Counted from the stretch's first letter, positions 15,395 through 23,322 are shown. The stretch: 26,787 bases of DNA from CAZITB01 sp964542055 (GCA_964542055.1 CAZITB010000025.1:1-26787), one strand, 5' to 3'. Notes: a model not told the origin generated them from the letters alone. Numbers and translations: made by a program.

Positions 15395-16784
15395 CCAGCA
15401 CAAAAGTAAGCGAAAGGTAGATAGCCACTGAAATTGAGTCGTTGGCGGTAGTAACGAGCGGGCCTGAGCTTATGGCGGGGTCTATTCCTATTTGCCTGAA
15501 AAGAAAAGGAAGGAACAGTCCTAAAGTTGTCGCTACCATTATCGCACTAAACATCGCGGTCATGAAAGCCATAGAAATCTGGAGCAATGCCATGCTATCT
15601 ACCGCAAATTCGGGATTGTTGAAAATATTTGGAACCAGCCAGCAGATAAGCCCGCCGATCAATCCGCAGGAAATAGCTACCAGCAAAGCGACTCTAACTT
15701 CACGTGCAAAGACTCTCGAGACACGAGTATCGGCCAGGTGGCCGCCTGCCAGGCCTGAAATTACAATTGCCGAAGTTTGCAGGCCTGCGTTACCGCTGAT
15801 AGCAGCGATCATGGGCATAAAAGCAATTGCGGTAGTATAAATGAAAAAAACATTATGGCTGTGAAAAAACTCTTTGAAAAATAGTACCAGTACTGCTGTA
15901 ACGGCAGTGCCCATCAGGCATGGTAAAAGCCAAGTCATCCGAATCCTTGCAGCTCGGAAAATGCTGGTGTCTTCGAGTTCTTCGGCCTCGGTACCGGCCA
16001 TTGTGTAAATGTCTTCTTCGGCTTCTTCCTGTGCTACCTCTAAAATCCTGTCGGCGGTGATTCTTCCAACCAGGCGATTGTTATCGTCCAGCACCGGAGC
16101 GACAATAAGGCTGTTTTTGTTGAATATTTTTTTAACCTCTTCCTGGTCGGCGTGTACACTTACGTGAATTGTATCTTCTTCGAGCAGTTCTGTTATGTTG
16201 GTTTGAGGATCAGAAGTCAGCAGGTGTCTTATACGAACATCACCGAGAAATTTGCCTTTTTTGTCAACTACGAAAACAAAAAAGAAATCCTCATCAATAT
16301 GTGATCTTTTTATTTTATCGATGGCTTGTTCGACAGTGGCATCTTCTGGGACCCTGATGATATCGAGGTCCATAATACCGCCGGCAGAATCTTCGCTGTA
16401 TTGTAGGAGCTTTAGAATTTCTTTTGACTCGTGCGGTTTTAGTTCATTGAGAAGTTCCTGGCTGTCTTCGTCCTCCATTTCAGCCAGAATATCCGCGGCA
16501 TCTTCGGGGTCGAGTTCTGAGATGTAATCCCTTAATTCGTTTTTGGTCAGGATATCAAAAAGCTCAGATCGCGTGGCTTCATTTACCCTTTCGAGAACTA
16601 TCGCGCCGGTTTCATCATCAAGCAGGTTAAATAAAGTTCGGCGGTCTTCATTGTCGAGGAGTTCAACAAATTCGGCGATTTCGCTTTCACGCAAATCCTT
16701 CAACAGCGCAGAAAGTTCGATGCTGTTTTTGTTTTCCAGCAGATCTTTCATTTTATCGAGAATTTGTTGGTTTTTCTGAGACAT
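15384..16784 (-). CDS. mgtE: Magnesium transporter MgtE
   Basis: MgtE is a dimeric Mg2+ channel of the inner membrane. The 466 residues follow the family order: an acidic helical N domain (about 1-130, with 'ELDPEDAADILAEMEDED'), a CBS pair (about 131-255, 'YSEDSAGGIMDLDIIRVPED' opening it), and five membrane helices (about 285-466). The pore region 'IDPAISSGPLVTTANDSIS' keeps the conserved acidic residue near the end. Acidic residues in the N and CBS domains sense cytoplasmic Mg2+ in known members. It is the last gene of the umuD-umuC-DUF2905 cluster but separated by about 95 bases. A short palindromic element ends only five bases upstream of its ATG, and no clear Shine-Dalgarno remains. Confidence 0.93.
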   Translation of the reverse strand: MSQKNQQILDKMKDLLENKNSIELSALLKDLRESEIAEFVELLDNEDRRTLFNLLDDETGAIVLERVNEATRSELFDILTKNELRDYISELDPEDAADILAEMEDEDSQELLNELKPHESKEILKLLQYSEDSAGGIMDLDIIRVPEDATVEQAIDKIKRSHIDEDFFFVFVVDKKGKFLGDVRIRHLLTSDPQTNITELLEEDTIHVSVHADQEEVKKIFNKNSLIVAPVLDDNNRLVGRITADRILEVAQEEAEEDIYTMAGTEAEELEDTSIFRAARIRMTWLLPCLMGTAVTAVLVLFFKEFFHSHNVFFIYTTAIAFMPMIAAISGNAGLQTSAIVISGLAGGHLADTRVSRVFAREVRVALLVAISCGLIGGLICWLVPNIFNNPEFAVDSMALLQISMAFMTAMFSAIMVATTLGLFLPFLFRQIGIDPAISSGPLVTTANDSISVAIYLSLTFVLVSI

Positions 16785-16789
16785 ATCGC

Positions 16790-16850
16790 TTTAGGGTACC
16801 TCTAAAAAATCATTTTGGGGACAAAAGCAATTATTAGAACTACTATTTAA
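16790..16850. repeat. Short (61-bp) copy of the palindromic element
   Basis: This copy keeps both outer arms of the element at 295-463, GGGTACCTCTAAAAA (16794-16808) and AGCAATTATTAGAACTAC (16826-16843), but lacks the interior. The arms pair imperfectly (16 of 22 positions by my count), closed by TTTTG-GGGA-CAAAA, a GNRA-type loop. The right end has decayed (ACTATTTAA instead of ACCCTTAA). It lies between the DUF2905 gene and mgtE. Confidence 0.7.
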
Positions 16851-16878
16851 AATATCTTAAAAGACCTTTTTTAGCAAC

Positions 16879-17112
16879 CTATTTACGGAAATAATTTATC
16901 AGCCACAACAGAAGTGTTAAAATCAGGCTGATGATTATACTTGTGGCCAGTGGAAAGAAGAGTTTCCAGTTTTTGCCTTGGAGTGTTATATCGCCGGGCA
17001 GTTTGAAGAGGCCAATCTTGCTGCCGAGCATAAAAATTATGCCGATGATAACCAGTATTACCCCTGTAAAGATGATTATTTTTCCTAATTGTTCAGGGCC
17101 AAAGCTGCTCAT
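16879..17112 (-). CDS. DUF2905 family membrane protein
   Basis: The small protein of 77 residues has two predicted membrane helices (about 11-31 and 51-73) joined by a short loop with GLFKLPGDITLQG, the DUF2905 hallmark. 'FFPLATSIIISLILTLLLWL' is the typical second helix. No function is established for the family. The gene begins 10 bases after umuC, so it is probably co-transcribed with umuDC, and it precedes mgtE with a palindromic element between. The ATG follows AAAGGAAC. Confidence 0.85.
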   Translation of the reverse strand: MSSFGPEQLGKIIIFTGVILVIIGIIFMLGSKIGLFKLPGDITLQGKNWKLFFPLATSIIISLILTLLLWLINYFRK

Positions 17113-17122
17113 TGTGTTCCTT

Positions 17123-18382
17123 TCAAATTTCGAGTAACTCGTTCCATCTTGTTGTATATCTTTTTGAGCGGTAATCGAATTTTGTTTGCCAGGGTTTATT
17201 TAGCCCCTCGGCTGCCCATGTTACTTTATTTAAGCTAAAGCGGGAATTGATGTTGTCAATTGCTTTCATTAGCCTTTTATTTTTTGTATGATCGACCCTG
17301 TCGAAAAGATTCGGCTGAAGCCGGTCTGCTGAAACAAGGTCATTGAAAATCACGCCGGATTTTTTGAATTTGCTTTTGTTACGGAATATTTTTTCGACGG
17401 CTTTTATTGCAGCTGAAATGACAAGCGGTGTGTAATTTGTAGCGGTATCAAATGTGATGCTGTGCGAATTGAAATAGCTTGTTTTTTCGTCGAAGCGGTT
17501 TGTCATGGCATAGACGATCATCGAGTTTGCCGCAAGGTTTTGCTGGCGGAGTTTCTCGCATGCCCGCGCGGTATAGCCTGCGGTAGCATTTTTTAATTCT
17601 TCCAGGGTTTCGATCGGTTTGCCAAACGAACGCGAGACGGTTACTGATTTTTTGGCAGGGGGATTTTCCTCGAGTGTAAAACATGCCTGGCTGTTTAACT
17701 CGTAAACCGTTCGCAGGCCATTGACGCCGAAGACTTTTTTAATCCAGTTCAAATCGGCATTTTTCAGGTGGTAAGCGTTTGAGATTCCTGCTGTTTTGAG
17801 TTTAATTGCGGACTTTGAGCCGATTCCCCAGATATCGCCTACGTCTATTGCCTGCAAAGCTTTGTCGAGCCATCGCTGATTGGTCAGGTCTAGGACGCCG
17901 TTTGCTTTTTTGGATTTTTTGGCGAGATGATTTGCAATTTTGGCAAGGGTTTTGGTGTGCGCAATGCCGATGGAAACGGGGATGCCGGTCCATTTTTTGA
18001 CCGTGTTTCGCATGTTCCTGCAGTGATCGGTTAGATTTTTTTGAATCCCGTCAAAACTTAAAAAGGCTTCGTCAATTGAATATATCTCGATATCCGGAGT
18101 GTAATTTGCAAGGGTCTGCATTACGCGGCTGGACATATCGGCATAAAGGCTGTAATTGGACGAGAAGACTATGACGTTGTGTTTTTTGAAAAGATCGACA
18201 GCCTTAAAAGCCGGCTGGCCCATTTTTATCCCGAGTGCCTTGGACTCATTTGAACGGGCAACGACACAGCCGTCGTTGTTGGACAAAACTACAACGGGTC
18301 TGTTTTCCAGGTCGGGTCTGAATACCCTCTCGCAGGAAACATAAAAATTGTTGCAATCAACTAGTGCGAATATACTTTTCAT
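17123..18382 (-). CDS. umuC: Y-family DNA polymerase V catalytic subunit
   Basis: UmuC copies damaged DNA in an error-prone way after pairing with cleaved UmuD. The 419 residues match the usual length of about 420. The palm keeps the catalytic acids: Asp9 in FALVDCNNFYVSCERVF, and Asp104-Glu105 in YSIDEAF. 'VVLSNNDGCVVARSNESKAL' and the helix-hairpin-helix region 'DIWGIGSKSAIKLKTAGI' are typical. The C-terminal part shows the DUF4113-like end ('VDHTKNKRLMKAIDNINSRF', 'WAAEGLNKPWQTKFDYRSKR'). It overlaps umuD by ATGA, so both are translated together. All key residues are intact. Confidence 0.94.
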   Translation of the reverse strand: MKSIFALVDCNNFYVSCERVFRPDLENRPVVVLSNNDGCVVARSNESKALGIKMGQPAFKAVDLFKKHNVIVFSSNYSLYADMSSRVMQTLANYTPDIEIYSIDEAFLSFDGIQKNLTDHCRNMRNTVKKWTGIPVSIGIAHTKTLAKIANHLAKKSKKANGVLDLTNQRWLDKALQAIDVGDIWGIGSKSAIKLKTAGISNAYHLKNADLNWIKKVFGVNGLRTVYELNSQACFTLEENPPAKKSVTVSRSFGKPIETLEELKNATAGYTARACEKLRQQNLAANSMIVYAMTNRFDEKTSYFNSHSITFDTATNYTPLVISAAIKAVEKIFRNKSKFKKSGVIFNDLVSADRLQPNLFDRVDHTKNKRLMKAIDNINSRFSLNKVTWAAEGLNKPWQTKFDYRSKRYTTRWNELLEI

Positions 18383-18825
18383 AACGGATGAATTACGTTG
18401 GTAACTACTCCCCAGACCTCAAATTCGGTTTCGGGGGTGATCTCCTGCGGGGCGAATTGCTGGTTTTCGGGTTCCAGGAAGATTTTTTTGCCTTTTATCT
18501 TTATCCTTTTTACCGTCAACTCGCCGTTTACCGCAGCTATTACGATGTTGCGATTTCTTGTTTCTAGCGAACGGTCAACCACTAGCATATCTCCGGAATG
18601 TATGCCTGCACCGATCATTGAATCGCCGGTTACTTTTACAAAAAAGGTTGCGGCGGGGTTCCGCACCAGGTGGCGGTTGAGATCGAGCCTTCCTTCTTCG
18701 TAGTCAGAGGCGGGCGATGGAAAACCGGCCGAAATTCTCTCAGTAAAAACTTTCTGACCTCTGGAATCATACAATACCGGTTGGAAAATGATTTCTGCTT
18801 TTGTCTTCATAATCATATTATACAT
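18379..18825 (-). CDS. umuD: UmuD, self-cleaving polymerase V accessory protein (S24 peptidase)
   Basis: UmuD cleaves itself when stimulated by RecA and then serves as UmuC's partner. Counting from the ATG at 18825, the cleavage site is Ala33-Gly34 in SAGFPSPASDY, the nucleophile Ser69 in TGDSM and the general base Lys106 in LTVKRIK. All three lie exactly nine residues later than in E. coli UmuD (24-25, 60, 97). Three in-frame ATGs compete (18825, 18816, 18810); MKTKAEIIFQPV from 18810 looks like the natural N-terminus. No strong Shine-Dalgarno precedes any of them, and TATAAT lies just before the last. I found no E. coli-type or Bacillus-type LexA box upstream, so SOS control is not shown by the sequence. 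Confidence 0.92.
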   Translation of the reverse strand: MYNMIMKTKAEIIFQPVLYDSRGQKVFTERISAGFPSPASDYEEGRLDLNRHLVRNPAATFFVKVTGDSMIGAGIHSGDMLVVDRSLETRNRNIVIAAVNGELTVKRIKIKGKKIFLEPENQQFAPQEITPETEFEVWGVVTNVIHPL

Positions 18826-18948
18826 TTTATTTTTCTGATCACCATAAAAATTGCAATTTAAAGGTCTAAGAAGGCGGCACTTTTCAAAAACTTAATGTCG
18901 GAAAAAATAAAAAGGGCGATTTTGGTTAATTAAAAAGATAATTTGGAA

Positions 18949-19093
18949 CAAAGGGGCCGGGCTGCGTATAAATAATTGCACGACCCGGTTGACCTTGCTA
19001 CCCGAGGACGCTTGTCGGATGTTGTGTTTGTAACTGATTAAGGTTGTAAAAAAACGTCCGGCAAAGGTGGAAGATAAAAAAAATTAGGCAAGG
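18949..19093 (+). ncRNA. Candidate structured small RNA or leader upstream of rubrerythrin (identity unknown)
   Basis: The gap of 378 bases between umuD and rubrerythrin holds no reading frame of note but has pairing segments. CCGGG (18957-18961) can pair with CCCGG (18984-18988). ACCTTGC (near 18992) pairs with GCAAAGGT (near 19061) and encloses GGACG with CGTCC. TTGTCGG can instead pair with CCGGCAA, which would break the GGACG stem. A strong terminator follows. A possible promoter is TTGGAA (18943-18948), 18 bases, TATAAA (18967-18972), which would start the RNA near 18980 and exclude the first stem; the 5' end is therefore uncertain. I do not recognise a known class: SRP RNA motifs, for example, are absent. 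Confidence 0.4.
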
Positions 19094-19124
19094 AAAGCGA
19101 CAGCTTCGGTTGTCGCTTTTTTTT
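19094..19124 (+). terminator. Strong rho-independent terminator with UUCG loop
   Basis: AGCGACAGC (19096-19104) pairs with GTTGTCGCT (19109-19117) around the loop TTCG, followed by eight T. It ends the small RNA candidate and separates it from the rubrerythrin promoter. Confidence 0.9.
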
Positions 19125-19138
19125 ATGCAAATCCTAAC

Positions 19139-19167
19139 TTGAAAAATTTATTAACTGGGGTTATATT
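19139..19167 (+). promoter_or_regulatory. Promoter of the rubrerythrin gene
   Basis: TTGAAA (19139-19144), a 17-base spacer and TATATT (19162-19167). It lies 37 bases before the ATG and after the UUCG terminator, so rubrerythrin has its own start site. Confidence 0.6.
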
Positions 19168-19203
19168 GTCATTATATCAAGTATTCAATTCGAAAGGGAA
19201 GCT

Positions 19204-19704
19204 ATGTCAACGACAGAGAATCTAAATGAAGCATTTGCCGGTGAAAGCCAGGCTAACAGAAAGTATCTCGCATTTGCGAAAAAAGCGGATGCGGAAGGGC
19301 TCAAGGAAGTAGCCAAGCTATTTCGGGCTGCCGCTCATGCCGAAACGGTTCATGCCCATGCCCATCTTCGGGCTCTTAACGGAATAAAAACGACTTCCGA
19401 AAACCTTCAAGAGGCAATAGAGGGTGAAGGTTTTGAGTTTATGAATATGTATCCGAAATTTATCGAAGAAGCAAAAAGTGAAAATGAAAAAGCCGCATTA
19501 AAAAGTTTCGAAAATGCAAATACCGTTGAAGAGATTCATCACGGGTTGTATTCGGAGGCGTTTGAAAAGGTAAAACAAGGTGATGATCTGCCACCGCGGA
19601 AAATTTTTGTCTGTTCGGTTTGCGGGAATACCGTATATGATGAAGCTCCGGATGTATGCCCGGTTTGTTCAGCGAAAAAAGGCGCCTTCTGCGAAATAGA
19701 ATAA
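19204..19704 (+). CDS. rbr: Rubrerythrin
   Basis: Rubrerythrin reduces hydrogen peroxide in the cytoplasm with a di-iron centre fed by a rubredoxin-like iron site. The N-terminal ferritin-like domain has FAGESQANRKYLAFAKKA, then AAAHAETVHAHAHL, and later TVEEIHHGLYSEA, which supply the Glu and His ligands. The C-terminal rubredoxin-like domain has C137-x2-C140 (FVCSVCGNTVYDE) and C152-x2-C155 (CPVC). The 166 residues are somewhat shorter than the usual 190 or so, as in many bacterial members. AAGGGA precedes the ATG. It stands alone, between two terminators, and fits an anaerobic or microaerophilic life style. Confidence 0.93.
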   Translation: MSTTENLNEAFAGESQANRKYLAFAKKADAEGLKEVAKLFRAAAHAETVHAHAHLRALNGIKTTSENLQEAIEGEGFEFMNMYPKFIEEAKSENEKAALKSFENANTVEEIHHGLYSEAFEKVKQGDDLPPRKIFVCSVCGNTVYDEAPDVCPVCSAKKGAFCEIE

Positions 19705-19710
19705 AAATAA

Positions 19711-19732
19711 GCCCTGGTTCGAAAGCCAGGGC
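19711..19732. terminator. Hairpin terminator between rubrerythrin and the glycosyltransferase gene
   Basis: GCCCTGG (19711-19717) pairs perfectly with CCAGGGC (19726-19732). The downstream side is T-rich in both directions but without a long T run, so it probably serves both convergent genes. Confidence 0.65.
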
Positions 19733-19741
19733 TATTATTTA

Positions 19742-21541
19742 TTATGCGATTAAGCGGTTTTGCCCGCGTCCTGCGTGTGATTTTTCCATGGCTTTGTAAA
19801 AGCTTCGCATGACGTATTTTTCGACTACGGCTTCCCAACTCATTTGCTTTGCCAGCTCATAGCCCTTTGAAACAAGGCTTTGGATTTCCTGATCGGTTTT
19901 AGGCAATCTTGCGCAAATTTCCAATGCAATCATGCCGCTGATTCGATGTTCGATTTTATCACGGATATCCAGCCCGATCTGTTTTAGCTGATCAATGTCA
20001 TCACTTGCGTAGCCGTTAAGCTCGGTATAGTCTGCGACGATTACATTTTTTACGGGTTCACCTTTTGTGACGTCATTTACAAAACCGGCACATCCGCAAA
20101 CGTTTGTAACCACGCATAGCCCGCCAAAGCTGAGAGGCTCGAGTTGAGCGATACCGAAAGGCTCATAGATGCTCTGGCCGAATTCACAGTCGCTTCCTAT
20201 TCGGATGTCCATAAACTCCATTTCTTCGGGCATTCGGTTTCCGCAGGTTTTGTGATCGAAGCCGAACTGATTGATATAAACGATTTTGATGTTTCTGCTT
20301 CTGGCGTTGAAATCCTGTACACCTAAAAAGAAATTGGTTTCTCCGCCGGACATATCGGGCATTCCTTCGCGGTGTGCCACGGGCCAGTTATATTCATTTT
20401 CCATCTGTTCTATATCGCAGCGTCTTCTCTGGCCAACTTCGGTACTGAGTAAGAATAGAACAGCGGTTTTGTCCTGGGCACGGAATTCTTTTTCCATGTG
20501 TTCGAGAACGCGAATATCCCGCCAAAGGCCTTTGCTGGGTACAAGCCTGGTAACGTGTGTAAAAACATAATCGGGAATATAACCCAGGAGATTATTGCAA
20601 TAGGTTTGCAGCTTTGCCTTGCTTTCCTTTTTATCATTGAGGGATATCTCGAAAGAGGGTATTCCGTTATAGGTCAGGTCTATGTCAACGTTTTGAAATC
20701 CGGGTGCAAGGAATTTGAGCTCATCTACGACATAGTCGCCAACTGCCAGGATGTTATCGCAAAACTTTGCAGCTTCTACAAGTGCGTGCTTGAAGAAATC
20801 GTGCTGATCGCCAAAGACATCACCTGCATATAGATTTTTCTCGCGTGCCTTTTTCATTACGTTATAGAACATAGTATCGTGGCCATGGTGGTGTTCAACT
20901 ATTCGGCGAGCGGTCGCAACTTCGTGGGCGTAAAAAACGGTTTTAAAATCGTGTTCGGTGTCGATTTCCGCAGCCAAAGCAGTGGGCATTCCCATGAATT
21001 CATGCGAAACGATGATGGTGTTGCTCTGGTTGTCACATGCGCCTATGGCTTTTAAAGCAGCTATTGCGGGTACCGCCAGGCGGACATATTGCTCGTATTC
21101 CCACAGGTTTTCATAGAGGTGGCTTTGGATGCCGAACTCGTTATACAAAGCGCATTTAAGGTCGTTGACGGGTCCTGATTCGATGCGGGTAATGTCAATA
21201 AGAATGATTTCGGAAGAGGCTCTTTTGAGTGTTAAAGGTTCTGTGAAACTTTTGCGACCGTAAACAATATTTACATTGTAATAGCGTTCGATGTTTTGGA
21301 AATTTCTCGCATAAGGCGAATTGGTAAGGCCGTCGAGAGAGGAGTAGAGTACTTCGCCGTTTTCGCCGAGCCGGGTATGGGCGGGTCCATCGGTGGAAAA
21401 CAGGGGGCTGATGAGAACGGTCCTGTCAACTGCCGCGTTATAACAATCACTTGTGAGCATTCCCTCTAATACAGCACCAATACCGCCGATTTTGCCGACA
21501 GCTTCATGGGTTACATGTGCAACAGTTGTTTTTAGAGCCAT
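19742..21541 (-). CDS. Glycogen/starch-synthase-like glycosyltransferase (GT-B fold)
   Basis: The 599-residue protein has the GT-B outline. The N-terminal part carries VGKIGGIGAVLEGML, the counterpart of the KTGGLGDV nucleotide-sugar motif of glycogen synthases. The C-terminal part has the EX7E motif at E460 and E468 (YEPFGIAQLEPLSFGGLCVV). Between them lie FYAHEVATARRIVEHH and FTHVTRLVPSKGLWRD. This suggests an alpha-glucan synthase that uses ADP- or UDP-glucose. At about 600 residues it exceeds the 480 or so of bacterial GlgA, so another hexosyltransferase role is possible. The ATG follows GGAGAAAC, and a promoter is likely at 21637-21664. It could build the glucan that the phosphorylase at 3716-6328 degrades. 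The family assignment is firmer than the exact substrate. Confidence 0.75.
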   Translation of the reverse strand: MALKTTVAHVTHEAVGKIGGIGAVLEGMLTSDCYNAAVDRTVLISPLFSTDGPAHTRLGENGEVLYSSLDGLTNSPYARNFQNIERYYNVNIVYGRKSFTEPLTLKRASSEIILIDITRIESGPVNDLKCALYNEFGIQSHLYENLWEYEQYVRLAVPAIAALKAIGACDNQSNTIIVSHEFMGMPTALAAEIDTEHDFKTVFYAHEVATARRIVEHHHGHDTMFYNVMKKAREKNLYAGDVFGDQHDFFKHALVEAAKFCDNILAVGDYVVDELKFLAPGFQNVDIDLTYNGIPSFEISLNDKKESKAKLQTYCNNLLGYIPDYVFTHVTRLVPSKGLWRDIRVLEHMEKEFRAQDKTAVLFLLSTEVGQRRRCDIEQMENEYNWPVAHREGMPDMSGGETNFFLGVQDFNARSRNIKIVYINQFGFDHKTCGNRMPEEMEFMDIRIGSDCEFGQSIYEPFGIAQLEPLSFGGLCVVTNVCGCAGFVNDVTKGEPVKNVIVADYTELNGYASDDIDQLKQIGLDIRDKIEHRISGMIALEICARLPKTDQEIQSLVSKGYELAKQMSWEAVVEKYVMRSFYKAMEKSHAGRGQNRLIA

Positions 21542-21636
21542 TTGTTTCTCCTGAAATCAAAATTATATGTCGGTATTACGTTCATTTGGTCACCTTTGTT
21601 TTTGTCCGGACGGGAAAATCGTCCTAATACATATAA

Positions 21637-21664
21637 AACATAAGAAACAAACGGATATTGTCAA
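21637..21664 (-). promoter_or_regulatory. Possible promoter of the synthase-like gene
   Basis: On the minus strand TTGACA (21664-21659) is followed after 16 bases by TATGTT (21642-21637). It would give a leader of about 90 bases before the ATG at 21541. Confidence 0.35.
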
Positions 21665-21782
21665 AAAAGAAGGCAAACGTCTGATAAAAGGGGGCAAGGT
21701 GTCAAATAATCGGTCTAATTCTTGCATGCAACGTTCGTCTTAATTCTCATCTCATCGCTGCCACGATAGAGCTTTTGGGCCA

Positions 21783-22340
21783 CTACGGTTGCTGGATTTC
21801 GTTTGTCTGGTATCCCGCTGAAACGTAATAGAGGTTTTGGTCGGAGGTGGTCTTGGATAAACCTACAGAGAAATCCGGAGTTTGCCAGAAATTTGTATAG
21901 CAGTCGGGGCGGTTGGGTTCCATTGTTTGCGGCTGGGGCTTACCATAGATTTGGAATGTTTCAGTTAAATCTGCAAAGAGTTTATCGGCAGTTTTTTTGT
22001 CGAGGCGGTTGAAATTAAAAAAATAGCTGTAGAGGTTGTCTTTTTGGAAATTGAATTCAATTTCCGCAGGCAGGCCCATAAGTTCAGTATGAACATGGGC
22101 TTCGGTGAGGTCAGTTTTATCAGGTGTCAAATAACCACCCTGGCCCTGCAAATCAGAAAGGTTTGGATACAATAATTTAACGTCTTCAAAGCTCGAACCT
22201 ATGGGCAGCTTTTTTATTATTGTAACGATTTCAAGCGGCTGAGTTTTTTCGCTGGAAGTTTTGCTATTTAAATACCAGCCAGCCACGACGCCTGCCAGCA
22301 AGACCGAAAATATTGGTATGAAAAGATGTTTATTTTTCAT
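21783..22340 (-). CDS. Unknown protein with N-terminal membrane anchor, downstream of mlaD
   Basis: I do not recognise this 185-residue protein. It begins MKNKHLFIPIFSVLLAGVVA, a basic start followed by one hydrophobic helix (about 6-23) without a lipobox, so it is probably anchored in the inner membrane with the rest in the periplasm. The soluble part has repeated 'polar-aromatic' strands (FNFQKDNLYSYFFNFNRL) and no motif that I know. It starts five bases after mlaD and is probably translated from the same RNA, which hints at a link to lipid transport or envelope upkeep. That hint rests on position only. Confidence 0.7.
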   Translation of the reverse strand: MKNKHLFIPIFSVLLAGVVAGWYLNSKTSSEKTQPLEIVTIIKKLPIGSSFEDVKLLYPNLSDLQGQGGYLTPDKTDLTEAHVHTELMGLPAEIEFNFQKDNLYSYFFNFNRLDKKTADKLFADLTETFQIYGKPQPQTMEPNRPDCYTNFWQTPDFSVGLSKTTSDQNLYYVSAGYQTNEIQQP

Positions 22341-22345
22341 CGTAA

Positions 22346-23311
22346 TTACTTCAATTTAAGTGGTATTCCGTTGTCCCGTGATTCTGCTATCAATTTGCGC
22401 ATGTGTTCAAGTGCCAGCCGAAGCTCCTGTGAACTGTCGAGCAGGTTTTCATAAAGCCTGCCATCGTTTAATAAACGTGATGCCGTACCATCTCCGGAAT
22501 TTGCCTTATCTATGGTAATCTGTAACTTTTTCAATGCCGTCGCGAACTGGTAACCTGCTTCCTCCAAGGTGTTAGTGATCCTTACCATTTGCTGATCGGC
22601 ATCATCGATCAAAGTTTTTCCGGATTGACTAAGGCTTTGAATATCCTTGATCGTTTCGGTTGCTTGAGCTGTTGCTATTTCTGTATTTGCCAGCAATCCT
22701 TTAATACTTTTTTGATTATTCGGATCACCAATAATATTATTTGCATTTTCGAGTAAAACAGTGAATCGTTCGATCAATTCATCGGCGTTGTCCTGCATTT
22801 GTTCTGGGATGAAATCGCTTGCCAGTTCGACCGAGCCTTGCAGCACAGGAAGGTCAGGTCCTAAAAAGGCAGTTTCGGGCCTGTTTGGGTCCAATCGTTT
22901 GGGGTCTTTTGTTGGATTGACTTCCATTTCAATGTAACTTGAACCGAGCCCGCGTTTCATGATGTTTATTTCGACATTGGAAGGGATATCCTGGTATTTC
23001 TTGTCAATTGCCATATGTACAAGCGACTGATGATAGATTAGATTTTTGTTATTAATATCCTGCCGCAGCTGAGGATAACTCACTCGTGTTACACGGCCGA
23101 TCTCATAACCGCAAAATCTAATTGGTGTACTTTTGGAAACTCCTGGAGCGGAAGGGAACTGAACCTTTATCTCGTACGACTTGTGCCTTGTCACCCAAAG
23201 AGGGAGGTCCTGGAACTTGAAAATCAGGTAAATCAGTGCACAAAGCCCAACTATCACGAACAATCCGACAGAAATATTCCTTTTTCGCTGTTTCGAATAA
23301 TAATCTGACAA
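22346..23311 (-). CDS. mlaD: MlaD-type MCE-domain protein (lipid transport)
   Basis: The protein binds lipids at the periplasmic face of an MlaE-MlaF transporter. One membrane helix (about residues 13-31, ISVGLFVIVGLCALIYLIF) is followed by a single MCE domain (about 44-130): 'VQFPSAPGVSKSTPIRFCGY', 'IGRVTRVSY' and 'MKRGLGSSYIEMEV'. The remaining 190 residues are helical and polar, with a typical late segment GTASRLLNDGRLYENL. At 321 residues it is longer than E. coli MlaD (183) but similar to other MCE proteins. The start is TTG, with AGGAG seven bases upstream; the first in-frame ATG lies inside the MCE domain. Its probable partners mlaE-mlaF are 13 kb away, while its own operon neighbours are merR, yidD and rnpA. 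Confidence 0.88.
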   Translation of the reverse strand: MSDYYSKQRKRNISVGLFVIVGLCALIYLIFKFQDLPLWVTRHKSYEIKVQFPSAPGVSKSTPIRFCGYEIGRVTRVSYPQLRQDINNKNLIYHQSLVHMAIDKKYQDIPSNVEINIMKRGLGSSYIEMEVNPTKDPKRLDPNRPETAFLGPDLPVLQGSVELASDFIPEQMQDNADELIERFTVLLENANNIIGDPNNQKSIKGLLANTEIATAQATETIKDIQSLSQSGKTLIDDADQQMVRITNTLEEAGYQFATALKKLQITIDKANSGDGTASRLLNDGRLYENLLDSSQELRLALEHMRKLIAESRDNGIPLKLK

Positions 23312-23322
23312 TCTAACACTCC

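Noticed and set aside
18949..19093. Signal recognition particle RNA as identity of the structured region
   Set aside because: The conserved GGAAGGAAGCAGCC-like apical loop and its partner are absent.
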